64,000 bases of DNA, from positions 806,289 through 870,288 of the forward strand of contig CAUYUJ010003669.1 in NCBI GenBank assembly GCA_963575745.1, written 5' to 3'. Below are positions 31,394 to 41,225 of the stretch, one piece after another. The position numbers were made by a program, and so were the translations under genes. The notes under the pieces were generated by a model. That model did no database searches. It worked only from the letters and a program-made list of their open reading frames with translations, and was not told the DNA's origin. Origin of the DNA: Prorocentrum cordatum. Taxonomy: Eukaryota > Sar > Dinophyceae > Prorocentrales > Prorocentraceae. Each line of letters opens with the position of its first letter. Position 1 is the first letter of the stretch.

Positions 31394-31789
31394 AGATTCC
31401 AGCAAGGCAGCATCTCGCCTGAGAGCGACTGAGACGCTCTGCGTTCCCGAGGTTGTGAAGATCGCGATGCAAAGCGAGAGGGCCACCAAGGTCCCAGTTT
31501 GTTTCTGAGCGCCGCAAAGAGTAGGAGAGGAGGCGACGGAATCAATAAAACGCAGCACATGGGTTAAGGCGCGTGGATCAGCGACGGGCCCCGTTTCCAG
31601 ACAGAATCGGCGCGCACCGTCGGGGCATCAAATTGCACGGGCTTCATGTTTGTGTGGTGCTCTCCCCAATCCGTGTTAGCATGTGGCCGAGGGAGGGACA
31701 GTCGGTACGCTCGAAATGCGTACATAATGAATGTGTTCAAGGCCGACAGCAGTTCTTGCCCACTTTGAGCAAGGTTCCCTGTCGAAGTG
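31394..31789. other. Spacer, no gene recognised
   Basis: Unique sequence with no domain or RNA feature. Confidence 0.4.
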
Positions 31790-31925
31790 GCTGCGGAGGT
31801 TGTCCACTTGAGGCATGGGGTCGCCTGATCGACAGCGGCCGCTGTCCACTTTGGACAACATGTGCTGTTGAGCATCGTGCCCATTCTTTCCGTACCCACT
31901 TCTGGGCGTCCGAAGCCAGTGCATG
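31790..31925 (+). repeat. Palindrome-containing dispersed repeat, copy 1
   Basis: ACAGCGGCCGCTGT, then GGACAACATGTGCTGTTGAG, GCCCATTCTTTCCGTACCCA and GGGCGTCC. Related copies lie at 32640-32740 (opposite strand) and 32770-32870. Confidence 0.7.
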
Positions 31926-32089
31926 GCCAGGGCGGTGGAAGCTCCTCGAGCGGGGCTTGGGCTGCAGCGGTGGTGGTGGCCGTCCTGCGGGCGCACCGCT
32001 TGCCGCACAGCCCGAGGGCGCAGGGCAGAGGCAGATCGGCTAGTGCGGACCCAGAGATCCGAGGCTCCGAAGCAATCCAGCGGCCGGAT

Positions 32090-32195
32090 TGGGGAGGAGG
32101 AGGAAGGAGGAGGAGGAGGAGGAAGAGGAAGGAGGAAGGAGGAGGAGGAGGAGAAGCAGGAAGAGGAGGATGGAGGAGGAGGACGAGGTAATGGG
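32090..32195. repeat. (GGA)n microsatellite
   Basis: Imperfect GGA repeats on plus. Confidence 0.9.
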
Positions 32196-32300
32196 CTGCA
32201 CACCCTGCTTCTGCCTCCGCCGACCCTCTGGGGGCCCGCCACGGGCCCCGGGACTGTCGAAGAAACGATTTCACGACGAGAAACCAGTCCTCGAGGGATC

Positions 32301-32502
32301 GGTCGCGAGCGAGGGGGGAGAGTGAGAAGGAGCAGGCCTTCTCAGGCGTCGGGACGTCTCAGAAGCCCTGGCGCCTTCTGAGGAATTTTCTGTGTCTTCG
32401 TGGAAGACTTGGAGAATTTCGCAGAAGGCTGGAGTCTGGCCAGAGGACTTCCGAGCCTTCTGAGATGGCCTTCTCCTTCTGACTTCCCCCCTTCGCTCGC
32501 CG
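32301..32502. mobile_element. MITE-like foldback element, copy A
   Basis: About 200 bp. The ends are inverted: GCGAGCGAGG and GAGAAGGAGCAGGCCTTCTC on the left, GGCCTTCTCCTTCTGA and TTCGCTCGC on the right. The centre contains TCTCAGAAGCCCTGGCGCC. Copy B at 38302-38493 is colinear. No ORF of its own. Confidence 0.65.
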
Positions 32503-32639
32503 CCCAAAGGCAGTTGTCAAGACCTCTGGGGGTCCACGCATCGAAGAAATCGAAGTGCCCGATGTGTTGGGGGAACCCGCCTCCTCCCCAGCTTCAGCTC
32601 CTCACACCCGCCGACTTGATTTTTTCGGCCTGCGGCCCC

Positions 32640-32740
32640 AGAACTTGGACGCCCGAAATGGGCGCGGAAAGAATGGGTACAATGACCAACAGCAAATGTT
32701 GTCCCTGCCCAACAGCGGCCGCTGTTGGGCAGGCGGCCTT
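32640..32740 (-). repeat. Palindrome-containing dispersed repeat, copy 2
   Basis: Inverted relative to copy 1. It carries the 18-bp palindrome CAACAGCGGCCGCTGTTG and, on minus, GGGACAACATTTGCTGTTGG followed by TACCCATTCTTTCCGCGCCC. Confidence 0.75.
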
Positions 32741-32769
32741 CTGATTCAAATGGACACAGGCCGCGGCGG

Positions 32770-32870
32770 CGTGGACAGCGAGTCCTGTCCAAAATGAACA
32801 GGAACTGCTGTTGTGCATTATTGTACCCATTCTTTCAGTACCCATTTCGTTCGTGCAGACAGAAGTCGCG
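32770..32870 (+). repeat. Dispersed repeat, copy 3 (palindrome lost)
   Basis: Same orientation as copy 1: CTGCTGTTGTGCATTATTGT followed by ACCCATTCTTTCAGTACCCA. The GCGGCCGC core is not preserved. Confidence 0.65.
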
Positions 32871-33019
32871 ACCCCTTCCCCGGGGGTGCAGGGGGGCGAG
32901 GCCGCAAGAGCCGAGCGCGCGTGACGCCACGATGGCCACAAGTGGCCCCAGTGGCCTACAAGTAGGCTAAGTTTGCTTTCGAGACGCCCAATGTCGGCAA
33001 GTTCGTGGCGACCCCGCCG
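32871..33019. other. Spacer
   Basis: No feature recognised. Confidence 0.4.
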
Positions 33020-33145
33020 CCGGCGTTCAACATTGAACGCCGCCAACTACCCAGAATCGGTCGATGTTGAAAGATCTTACGTTCCGGAAACGGCCGATCG
33101 TTCCATGTTGAACGATCCCCGCGGTGGCAGGAACCACCGCCGGAG
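33020..33145. other. Cluster of small hairpins
   Basis: CGTTCAACATTGAACG near 33023, GATCGTTCCATGTTGAACGATC-type arms at about 33095-33116 (8-bp stem), and GCGGTGG/CCACCGC near 33120-33142, all within 125 bp. Biological meaning unknown. Confidence 0.5.
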
Positions 33146-33814
33146 TCGACACGATTGATGGCGTAACCCAATGCCTCGGGTCCTCTTGCGTGAGGGGGTT
33201 CAGGCGGGGACAGCTGTGGCAGCTTGGGACGGTCAGGTTCGCTCCCGCCTCGATCTGAAGGGGACTTTGGAGGAGTAAAAGGTACCGATGCCGCTGCTCG
33301 TCGTGGAGTCCCCGTCTCCACGGCTGGATTCTCATCGGAATGCTGGTCAGAACGCGTCCCCGAAGAGGTCCTGGGAGCAGCTGTAACGTTATCGGTCTCC
33401 GGGCGAGGGCAGGGGAGAGGGGCGAGGGAGGCCTAGAGATCTGGGCGATGCCATTTTTTCACGCCGGGGGCTGTCGCTTGGCTTCCGGTCAGGGCGCAAG
33501 AGACGGCGAATGTGGATGGATCCAGGGGCGCATTGACCAGAGCTTGGTTGCAGGATCCTGCAGGGCCTTGACTGGCCCAGCGAGATTCGCCCCCACCTGG
33601 GCGCAAGAGCAGACCAGGGCTGCAGCGTGGGCTGGCCTTGGGCGGTGTAGATCCGCCACCGTCCCTCTGGGCACGGAGTGGACGTGCCCTCAGGTCCTTG
33701 CCATCATCCTCTCAACCTCAGTCCTCACTCCTGAGGGGTCGTTCAGAGACCCAGACCCCACATCGCGAAATCTTCTCATAGGGGCTTCTCGCGGTGTCTC
33801 GCGTGACTGTTTCT
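33146..33814. other. Intergenic, no gene recognised
   Basis: Unique sequence. A 35-bp phrase near 33650 (AGATCCGCCACCGT then CCTCTGG) recurs near 38773, suggesting a dispersed repeat shared with the MITE B neighbourhood. Confidence 0.4.
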
Positions 33815-34300
33815 GAGCGATGGGGGCCCCAACACGGGCCAACAGGGCCCAAAGAGGCCCACGACGGCTCCAGAATGCCCCGAGACGCCCAAAGATCGCC
33901 CCGAGACGCCCTACATGGCCGTATGATTGTCCAAGAGGCCTCCAAGATGCCCCAAGAGGCCTCGAAGATGCCTCCCAACAGGACCCCGAGAGGCAAGCAT
34001 CATTGATTTGCCTTCGTTGTTTGAAGCATGTTGGCGTTCTCGCCTGTTTCCTTGCCGACGCTCCCAGACGGCCCCTCAGTCCCAAGTAACAACCCCAGGA
34101 CTGCCCAAGAGGCCTCCAGGAGGGCCAGAAGACGGCCCTCGAGCGCCCCAAGACGGCCCAGGAGGCGCCCAAGACGGCCCAAGACGGCCCCACGGCCTCA
34201 AAAGTTGCCAAAGAGAGGGAACACGAACCGAAAGTCCGAGCGCTCCGCCCCAAAAGGCCCCCAGGAGGCCCCAAGAGGCCCCCATACAAGGTCTCACAAA
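33815..34300. repeat. CCAAGAGG-type repeat block with conserved core
   Basis: Same short modules as 30230-30880. It is interrupted near 34000-34075 by the family core GTTCTCGCCTGTTTCCTTGC and CGACGCTCCCAGACGGCCCC. Confidence 0.85.
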
Positions 34301-35263
34301 ATGCCAACGAACATCACATGGGCTTCACACCCACAACCCAGGCACAGTGGCGGGATGGACCGAAGGACTTGCGATAGAGAGGAGAGCGGCAGAGGCCGTT
34401 GCCACCGTCGCCACAAGGGCACAAAACGCGCTCGAGGCATCCGAGTGGACCCCCAGGGGAGTATAGGCCAAAGGCTGCAAAGTGCAGGGCAGAAGGCGGC
34501 CGCGCCACAGAACGCGGGACGCCAGGGCCCAGGCGGAAAGCCAGCCCAGCGAACCCAACTCAAGCATGTAGCGGATGCAGGAGCGAGTGGCACCGCCAAA
34601 GGTCAAACCAAGATAACACCGTCGTTGCCCTCTTTGGGGCACTCGGATATTAAAAGCAGCGTGAAGAGCATGTACAAACGGTGGCTTGGCATATTGCATT
34701 GTCGCGAGCATTGTCGATGCCGCGCCAGGCAGACATGTCTGGAGTCACTCGAAAGCCTGCGCCGCCATCTGGCGCGTGGTATCCAGCTGCGTGACATTCC
34801 ACAACGATGCACCGCTTCCCCCCCCACATCCGAGAACAAGGCTGGCAGGACGAGGTCTGTGGGCGTGAACCTGTATTCCCTGGAGGAGCGTTTTGCCCGA
34901 ACGTCGGCTGGTAGAAGACCTGGGCCGGCACGGAAACGGAAAGAACGCTTCAGCAACCTGCCCGAGATGGCTCATGGCACCCTTCGCTCTCGGGAGCCTT
35001 GGTGGTAAGAGCTTGTTGCGACACCACTCATTATTGGGAGCCTGGCTGGTAAGCGCGTGCTACGTCACCGGTCTCTGTTGGGAGCCTTGCTGGGAAGAGC
35101 TTGTTGCGTCACCGCTCTCTGTTCAGAGTCCTCGTGCCCATAGATGCTTACGTCGCCGCTCGCTCTTGGGAGCCTTGGTGGTAAGGGCTTGTTGCGTCAC
35201 CGCTCGCTCTTGGGAGCCTTGCCGGTAAGCGCGTGCTACGTCACCGCTCTCAGTTGGGAGCCT
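34301..35263. other. Intergenic plus short GGGAGCCT repeats
   Basis: 34301-34980 is unique without a recognised domain. 34985-35263 holds about six imperfect copies of CTCTTGGGAGCCTTG(G/C)TGGTAAG, a 45-60 bp repeat. Confidence 0.5.
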
Positions 35264-35412
35264 TGCTCCTCCTCCTCCAACTCCTCCAACTCCTCCTCCT
35301 CCTCCTCTTCCTCCTCCTCCTCCTCCTCCTCCTCCTCCTCCTCTTCGACCTCCTGCTCCTGTTCCTGTTCCTGCTCCTGCTCCTCCTCCTCTTTATCCTT
35401 CCCCTCCTCCTG
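35264..35412. repeat. (CTC)n microsatellite
   Basis: CTC repeats with CTGCTC/CTGTTC variants on plus. Confidence 0.95.
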
Positions 35413-35600
35413 GGGCCCACCGAGGAGCCTCTTGGGGCCCTCTTGGGTTTCTCTTGGGGCCGTCTGGGGGGCCTCTTGGGCCATATTGGGGCCATCTTGG
35501 GCCGTTTTGGGGCCTTCTTGGACCGTTTTCGTCCCCTTTGGGGGGCCTCCGGGGCCGTCTTGGAACGAGATATGGGGGCCTCTTGCCGTATGGGGCCTGC
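35413..35600. repeat. CCAAGAGG-type repeat block, reverse orientation
   Basis: CCTCTTGGG and CCGTCTTGG modules on plus, the reverse complement of the 30-kb block. Confidence 0.85.
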
Positions 35601-35726
35601 CTCTGTGCCTGCAGCACGCTGAGGCGCGTGAAGGTGCCAAGCGCTGCCTGGCAGGGCTTCTGCAGTCTACTAAACGACCCCCCTCTTCCGAGGAAGCATC
35701 CAACCACCTGCACTAAAACAGGGCTA

Positions 35727-35857
35727 GGATCGGGATAAATCGCTCCAGAGCGTTCCGGAGCGCTCTCAGAGCGTTTCGGAACGCTCTGGAGCGGCCGCGG
35801 CGCCCAATACACCCTCCAAGCCCGCCGATTCTCAGAGATTTCGAGTTATCCCGATCC
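35727..35857. other. Nested perfect foldback sequence
   Basis: Outer 12-bp arms GGATCGGGATAA (35727-35738) and TTATCCCGATCC (35846-35857). Inside lie 16-bp arms CGCTCCAGAGCGTTCC (35741-35756) and GGAACGCTCTGGAGCG (35778-35793). The inner loop is itself made of GAGCG/CGCTC modules. Both arm pairs are exact. Possible non-autonomous element or structured RNA. Confidence 0.7.
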
Positions 35858-35989
35858 GATTTTGTCCCGATCTTCGCGTCGTTTTATGCACCCCCCCTGC
35901 TCCTCGAGTGTCCCTGGGCGGCCATGGCGCCTCCCTGGGGCTCCCCAAGGCTTCCATGCCGGCCGAGGAAGCCCACACAGGCCGCCAGG

Positions 35990-36350
35990 ATGCCTCCAAG
36001 ACATTCGAGATCACTCCAAGACACCCAGGATGGCCCCAACACTACCCCAAAGGCATCAAGGAATTCCCAGGAGTGCTCCTAGAGGACCTCGCAGAGAGCC
36101 CATCGAAGCAGTAATCATAGGTGTTCACGCTGCTGTTACTTGTTCTTTATGTTCTCGCCTGTGCGAGCTTCTGACGTTCCAAAACGGCCCCAAGGGCCCC
36201 CCCAAACCGCCCCATGACGGCTCAAGAGACCCCCGAGAGGATCCCAAGACGGGCCAAGGGCCCCCAAACGGCTCCTGGGGCACCCAGGGACAGCCCCAGG
36301 GGGCCCCAAGACGGCTCCGAGAGGAGCCCGAGAGGGGGAGCACGAATCGG
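35990..36350. repeat. CCAAGAGG-type repeat block with core
   Basis: CCAAGAC/CCAAGAGG modules flank a core near 36140-36190 with GTTCTCGCCTGTGCGAGCTT. This parallels the block at 33815-34300. Confidence 0.8.
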
Positions 36351-37179
36351 CTCCCGAGAGGCCTCCCACTATATCCCAGCGAACATCCAAGAGGCCTGTA
36401 ACCCACAACCTAGGCACGGTGGCGGGACTTGCAGTAGGCAGCTGGATACGCTACAAGGTGCCGGGGCTCTACTGATGGATCGCTCGAAACTGTCAGATCC
36501 ACCAGGACCTCTTCGAAGGGACCGCGTGGAAGGAAACCATGTCATCCAGACGAGGGCCCCTTCAAAGCAGAACTGCCCAAGACGCTCTGCGCACCTCGCG
36601 ACCAGGTTCGGGTCCAAAAAGGCACGATGTTTGATCAGAACTTCAGGGACCGTCGATTTTGCACATGGCGCGGGCTACGCGAGCCATGCTCGAACACAAC
36701 ACTTTTTGAGCTCGATGTCCTCCCGGCCACAGCCAACACGCCTGCGGGAAACGAGACCCGGCAGGCGGAGACCTGGCAGGCGGAGACAGGCTGTGAGATC
36801 CGGCAGGAGCTAAAAAGCGGACCGCAACGCGAGTCGGGCAATCCTGGATAGGATAGGCATCTACCCGATTGAATAGCTATCATGGAACACGTATCAGTAA
36901 TGGTACGCGCAAGGCCGATGGATGAATAAAAGTTCCGAAGGCACAGTGAATTTTCCAACGCACGTGCTTCAACACACTCTTCTATGCAGTTCGGACCCGC
37001 AAGTGCGCTCACCATTCGTAGCCTTCTCTCGCCCCTCGGTGTCACCCGATCCACCCCCTCGCCACCTCGGTGAGCCTACCGCGGGCCGCCCCCTGCCTCC
37101 TCGGCAAGTCCAGGATGGCGCCTGGGCCTGGCCCTTGGGGAACGCACTCGTCGTCCCGCGCTGCCTGCGCAGCAGGCGC
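36351..37179. other. Intergenic, no gene recognised
   Basis: Mostly unique. Near 36745-36800 there is a short GGCAGGCGGAGAC-type repeat. No coherent frame. Confidence 0.4.
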
Positions 37180-37620
37180 CCTTTAGGGTTTTGGGAGCCT
37201 CCGGGGCGGGTCCAGGGGACTCTGCGGGGCCGATATTCGGAGCGTCTTTGGATCCTCGGGGGTACATCTTCGGGGGTCATGGCAGCCTCTTGTGGCCTGT
37301 TGGGGCCCCTCGGGACGCCTCTTGGGGGCATTTTTGGGCTCTCTTGGGAAGCATGCGCAAGTCCCGGAAGCGTGCTGGAGGCAAAAATGCGATAACGCCA
37401 AAGTCATAAATGCTCCTTGGGTTTCTCCGTGAGGGCTTACCCGGGGCTCTTGCGGGCCTCTTGGAGGCCTCCTGGGCCAGGCTTGCGCACTCTTGGGGGC
37501 GTCAAGGGCCGTTGGGGGGCCGTCGTGGGCAGTCTGAAAGTATCTTGGACCGTCTGTGGGGCGTCCTAGGCCGTCTTCAGGGCCTCTGGGGGCTCTCTTG
37601 GAGCCCCGGGAGGCAGCAGA
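37180..37620. repeat. CCAAGAGG-type repeat block, reverse orientation
   Basis: CCTCTTGGGGGC and GCCGTCTTCAGGGCC modules on plus, with an A-rich core near 37365-37420. Confidence 0.8.
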
Positions 37621-37685
37621 TGTCATCGGAGTGGGCGGGATCCCCCGGGGGGAGAGCGCGGCACCGAATTAAAAATACATGATTT

Positions 37686-37834
37686 GGGTTGGGTCGGGCG
37701 TGTCCTCCTACAGGCGAATTTTGAAGTAAAATTAAAAATAGTTTGAACATGGAGAAAGAAATTATGTCCCCATACTACTTTGTTTGGCTTACTTTTGAAT
37801 GTTGCTCTTGTGGGAGGACATGCCCGACCTAAAC
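37686..37834. mobile_element. Small foldback (MITE-like) element, about 150 bp
   Basis: Left arm 37686-37729 carries GGGTCGGGCGTGTCCTCCTA and TTTTGAAGTAA. Right arm 37789-37834 carries TTACTTTTGAA and TGGGAGGACATGCCCGACC, its imperfect reverse complement (about 44 bp). The interior is A/T-rich, unlike the GC-rich surroundings. No ORF. Confidence 0.6.
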
Positions 37835-37996
37835 CTGATGGACAATACAAGATTTGGGGCTCCCAGAACGGTCTTGCAGGGCCTCGTGGAGCACCCTCGG
37901 GGCGCCTGGGACTCAGTTTTGGCCGCTGGAGGCGCCGAGCGAGACTCCCGAAACGTCTGGAGGCCGTCTTGGGACGGCTCGAGGCCGCCGTGGATC

Positions 37997-38178
37997 GTCT
38001 CCTCCTCCTCCTCCTCCTCCTCCTCCTCCTCCTCCTCCGCCTCCTCCTCCTGCTCCTCCTCCCCCTCCTCCTGCTCCTCTTCCTCCTTCTCCTGCTCCTC
38101 CTCCTCCTCCCTCCTCTTCCTCCTCCTCCCTCCTCCTCCTCCTCCTCCTCCTCCTCCTCCTCCTCCTCCTCCTCCTGG
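37997..38178. repeat. (CTC)n microsatellite
   Basis: Long CTC/CTG tract on plus. Confidence 0.95.
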
Positions 38179-38301
38179 GGGAGGAGAAGAAGGAGCCCTC
38201 TCCACCTGCCTCTTCCGCTCCTGCCCCCTTCTTCCTCTCTCTTGGGTTGCAGCCATGCCGGCACCGCCCGCCAGCCGAGGCGCCTCTTTCCCCCGTCTCT
38301 T

Positions 38302-38493
38302 GGCGGCGAGCGAGGAAAGGAAGAAGGAGAAGGCCTTCTCAGAAGGCGGCGGGACTTCTCAGAAGCCCTCGCGCCTTCTGAGAAGTTTCCTGCGTCTTCG
38401 GGAAAGGCTTAGAAAACTTCTCAGAAGGCCAGGGAATTTCCGAGCCTTCTGAGAAGGCCTTCTCCTTCTCATTTCCCCCCCTCGCTCGCCGCC
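38302..38493. mobile_element. MITE-like foldback element, copy B
   Basis: 192 bp. The ends GGCGGCGAGCGAGG and CCTCGCTCGCCGCC are exact inverted repeats. Just inside lie GGAGAAGGCCTTCTCAGAAG and its inverted partner GCCTTCTGAGAAGGCC. It is colinear with copy A at 32301-32502 and itself almost palindromic. Confidence 0.7.
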
Positions 38494-38514
38494 GAGTCTC
38501 CTCTTTCCATGCTG

Positions 38515-38536
38515 TCTGTAGCCATCTTGGCCCAAC
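38515..38536 (+). other. Possible degenerate spliced-leader relic
   Basis: Matches the dinoflagellate SL at 18 of 22 positions (core TGTAGCCATCTTGGC). It begins 22 nt after MITE copy B. No recognisable gene follows, so the retroposed body, if any, is too decayed to identify. Confidence 0.35.
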
Positions 38537-39089
38537 CGCCCCGCTGTATAGGAGGCGCTGTTGTGCCCTTCCGCTGAAGCGGCGCCGCTTACGTCGCGCC
38601 TGTCGCCCTCCTGCAGTCGGCCGGGTGTCGGCGCTATACAAACCCGCGCCGCCGCCGTGCGCTGCAACTTGGCGCCCCCCCCCCCCCGAGATTCGCCCGA
38701 GCAGAGGAACCATTTGTTTAATCACGCGCCCCCCAATGTCTTAGTTAATCACAAGCTGACACTCGTGCGGCTGAGATCCGCCACCGTGCCTCTGGAACGA
38801 AGTGGAGCGCCCAAAGCTCACAACTGTGCGGCTGATGCATCGGCCCTCAAATACCACCCTTCAAAACGGGTGACTGTAAATGGGTGCATCTAAACGGATG
38901 AAATTCAACGGGTGAAAAAACATGATCCCCAGAAGGCGCCCCTGGCGCCAACCGACGGGGCCAGATGGTCTGTAGTCGGAGGAGTGCCAAATGGGACAAC
39001 CGCGGCCCTTCCTCGCTCAAAATCCGCCCCCAGAGAATTCTGTGGCAAGTCATGGGAGCATCCCATACCGCCTTGTTGGCTTTTGCGAA
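38537..39089. other. Intergenic, no gene recognised
   Basis: Unique sequence downstream of the SL-like site. The 110-residue plus frame starting at 38561 has no recognisable features. Confidence 0.4.
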
Positions 39090-39170
39090 TCGACGCTAAT
39101 CGACGCTAAATCGACGCTAATCGACGCTGAATCGACGCTGTTCGACGCGAGTCGAAGCTGACCGACGCTA
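39090..39170. repeat. ATCGACGCTA short tandem repeat
   Basis: About seven copies of TCGACGCTAA-type 11-13 bp units. A few scattered copies follow near 39195. Confidence 0.9.
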
Positions 39171-39773
39171 AATCGGCGCCACATCATTGGCTCCCACACG
39201 CTAGTCGACGCCAAAGACGGAATGACGAGGCTACACCAGGCTCCCAGGATTTTTGGGCGTGGCTTAATGGGGGGGTCATTAATGGGGGGGTCAGAAACGG
39301 TCCCCTTTCGTGCCCCTTTCGGGCGCCTCCGGAGCCCCAGGGGACTCGTTTAGGTACCGTTTGGGTACCTTTCGGACCACCCTCGCCAGCCCCTCAATTA
39401 GGACCCCCCATTACGCAGCGCCCAAGACTTGCCACCTAAGGAGAGACCGGGGGGCGGGTGCCCGAGGTGCCCCCTGGCGCCAGGTGCCCCCAAGATGCCA
39501 TCAGCCGCGAGGCGCTCTCCGCGAGCGCCCCGGCACGCTCTGCGCCCACCGAGCGCCTCGCGAGCGCCAGCGTGGCTCGTGCGCCCCCGTTGGCGACCCA
39601 GGACCCGGCGGCGACGATAAGGGCGACGAGCCCCAGGGCGGGCATTACACGTGCTCGCCCGGGAGCCTTGTCGAAGACATGTCATCGGCGCACCTGAACA
39701 CATGTATTGCTCCCCCCTGGGCTATTCGCCCCTATCGTCACCCCCGAGACCAAGGACAAAACGAAAGGACAAC
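39171..39773. other. GC-rich intergenic sequence
   Basis: Frames are open on both strands through composition. No domain recognised. It lies downstream of the stop codon of the split Mei2-like gene. Confidence 0.4.
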
Positions 39774-40157
39774 TCACCCGGCGAGCTTGGTGCGTACATT
39801 CGGGCGCATGGGAACGCGGACGAACTGCCCGAACGAGCCGCGAACCTTGGCGGTCCCTGGACAAGTCGACGAGCTCTCGAGCATCGCTCTGGACTCCGAG
39901 GTCGCGCGCGGGAGCGGGATCTGCCGACCATGGTGGAAGACAGCGGGCCTGCAATGAGCTGGCACGTCCTGCTTGTGCATGATGTCCTTGGTGTGATGTC
40001 GCTCAACGTTCGCCCAGAATCCCTGCACTTTTGCCAAACCCAATGCACGCACATTGTGGCATCCGGATGCTGGCCACGATGCGAAACCGTCGAAGACTTC
40101 CTGAAATCGCACTGCGTGCTGATGAGTCAGCAAATTCACAAACGCATGATATTGAAA
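39774..40157 (-). pseudogene. Mei2-like RRM gene, C-terminal half (downstream of insertion)
   Basis: Read on minus from 40157: FQYHAFVNLLTHQHAVRFQE, then VFDGFASW, then a variable loop, QGFWANVERHHTKDIM and CRPAVFHHGRQIPLP. This is the second half of the Mei2-type C-terminal RRM (YAFVN, xVxF...F.GF.W, QG...H.E, P..F..G...P.P). It continues directly from the first half at 43730-44203, about 3.6 kb away on the same strand. Mei2-like RRM proteins bind RNA and are expanded in dinoflagellates. The frame stays open to a stop at 39774 with a low-complexity tail. Separated from its first half, it cannot encode a complete RRM unless the intervening DNA is spliced out. Confidence 0.8.
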
Positions 40158-40175
40158 AGACTGGGGGCTGCCCAG
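40130..40175 (-). repeat. ~45-bp repeat at the Mei2 resumption point (copy B)
   Basis: Shares TTCACAAACGCAT and GGGGCTGCC, at nearly the same spacing, with 41163-41207. It marks where the Mei2-like coding resumes. Confidence 0.7.
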
Positions 40176-40420
40176 CCACAAGAAAAACAAACGAGTCAGG
40201 CTGCTTAGGGGCCTGGTGCAGCAATCGCGGCCTAAGATGGGCTCACGTTGGAACGTGGCCGAAGAGGTAAGAAAGGGCACCCCTCAGAAGTTGCTCTGCC
40301 TCAGGAACTTGAAGTACACGTAGCAGAGTTGCTCGAAGTATGCAGCCACCCAACTGGAATACCTGAGCACATATGGAAACGGCAATGTCGGGACTGCCGC
40401 ATGAACGGAAGAGGGGCAGG

Positions 40421-41134
40421 CTACTTCTTCCGTCCCGGGTAAGGCTGAGGCCGGCCAGATTTGGGTCCAGCATCGCCCTCAACACGTCCAAAGGAAGGCT
40501 TCCCTGACGAAGCTCCCTGTTGGTGTGCACTAGATCGTGCAGGATCTTTGGCACGTGCAGGTGGCCCTGATAGTTCTCGCCCCAGTGCGTGGCAAGAACT
40601 GGCGCCAATTGCGCTCCCAGCAATAGACTCGGGGAGCGGGTGCCGGGAATTGAGGGCACCTTCAGACTGCGAGGGTGAATCAGCGCCTGAACGTAGAGCA
40701 AGTGCCGGAGCGGGCTCTGTAGCATGACTTCCCCCGAGGTCTGCGCTTTGGCTGGCTGCGCCTGCTGGAGGTGGAATGGCTTCAACGAGAGGCTGAAGGC
40801 CATCAGGAAGAATAGGAGAGGCTGGACCATCTTGAGCCGCCTGCTTGGCTGTCCTGCGCCTCTCCTTCTTGCGGAGTCGTTGGGCGCGGCGTACAGCGCG
40901 AAATTTCTCCAACACTTGTACAGGATCGTCGGAGTCTTCAGCTTTGCCCTGTGCATCCTGAGCGCGCTCCTTGTGCATAGTCGCCGGCGCGGAGGGCCGA
41001 GCAGTCGCAGACATCACAGCGCCGGCAACCGCCGCAGCCACAGCAGCAACAGTGCGCCTCGGGGCGCCCTCCCGGATCGCCGCCTGCACAGCCGCCGCCA
41101 CAAGGGAGGGGCCGTCAGCAGCGTTGGCGCTCAT
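40421..41134 (-). CDS. Hypothetical 237-residue ORF downstream of the LINE RT
   Basis: Frame starting MSANAADGPSLVAAAVQAAI. Residues 1-45 are Ala-rich and helical, then a basic segment (RAVRRAQRLRKKERRRTAKQ near 75-95), then Pro/Ser/Gly-rich low complexity. It begins about 90 nt after the RNase H stop and lies between the two 45-bp repeats, so it belongs to the inserted DNA. Not recognised. It could be a retroelement accessory frame, captured sequence or chance. Confidence 0.3.
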   Translation of the reverse strand: MSANAADGPSLVAAAVQAAIREGAPRRTVAAVAAAVAGAVMSATARPSAPATMHKERAQDAQGKAEDSDDPVQVLEKFRAVRRAQRLRKKERRRTAKQAAQDGPASPILPDGLQPLVEAIPPPAGAASQSADLGGSHATEPAPALALRSGADSPSQSEGALNSRHPLPESIAGSAIGASSCHALGRELSGPPARAKDPARSSAHQQGASSGKPSFGRVEGDAGPKSGRPQPYPGRKK

Positions 41135-41162
41135 CTATACCTAGCAAGGGGGGTAGCCAGGC

Positions 41163-41207
41163 AAATGCAATTCACAAACGCATAATTGGAAATGATCAGG
41201 GGCTGCC
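41163..41207 (-). repeat. ~45-bp repeat after the LINE ORF (copy A)
   Basis: Nearly the same 45 bp as 40130-40175. On minus one frame reads SNYAFVNC, close to the Mei2 RRM motif GYAFVN. It lies 19 bp after the LINE stop codon. Confidence 0.7.
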
Positions 41208-41225
41208 TGACCTCTGCGACGGCAA

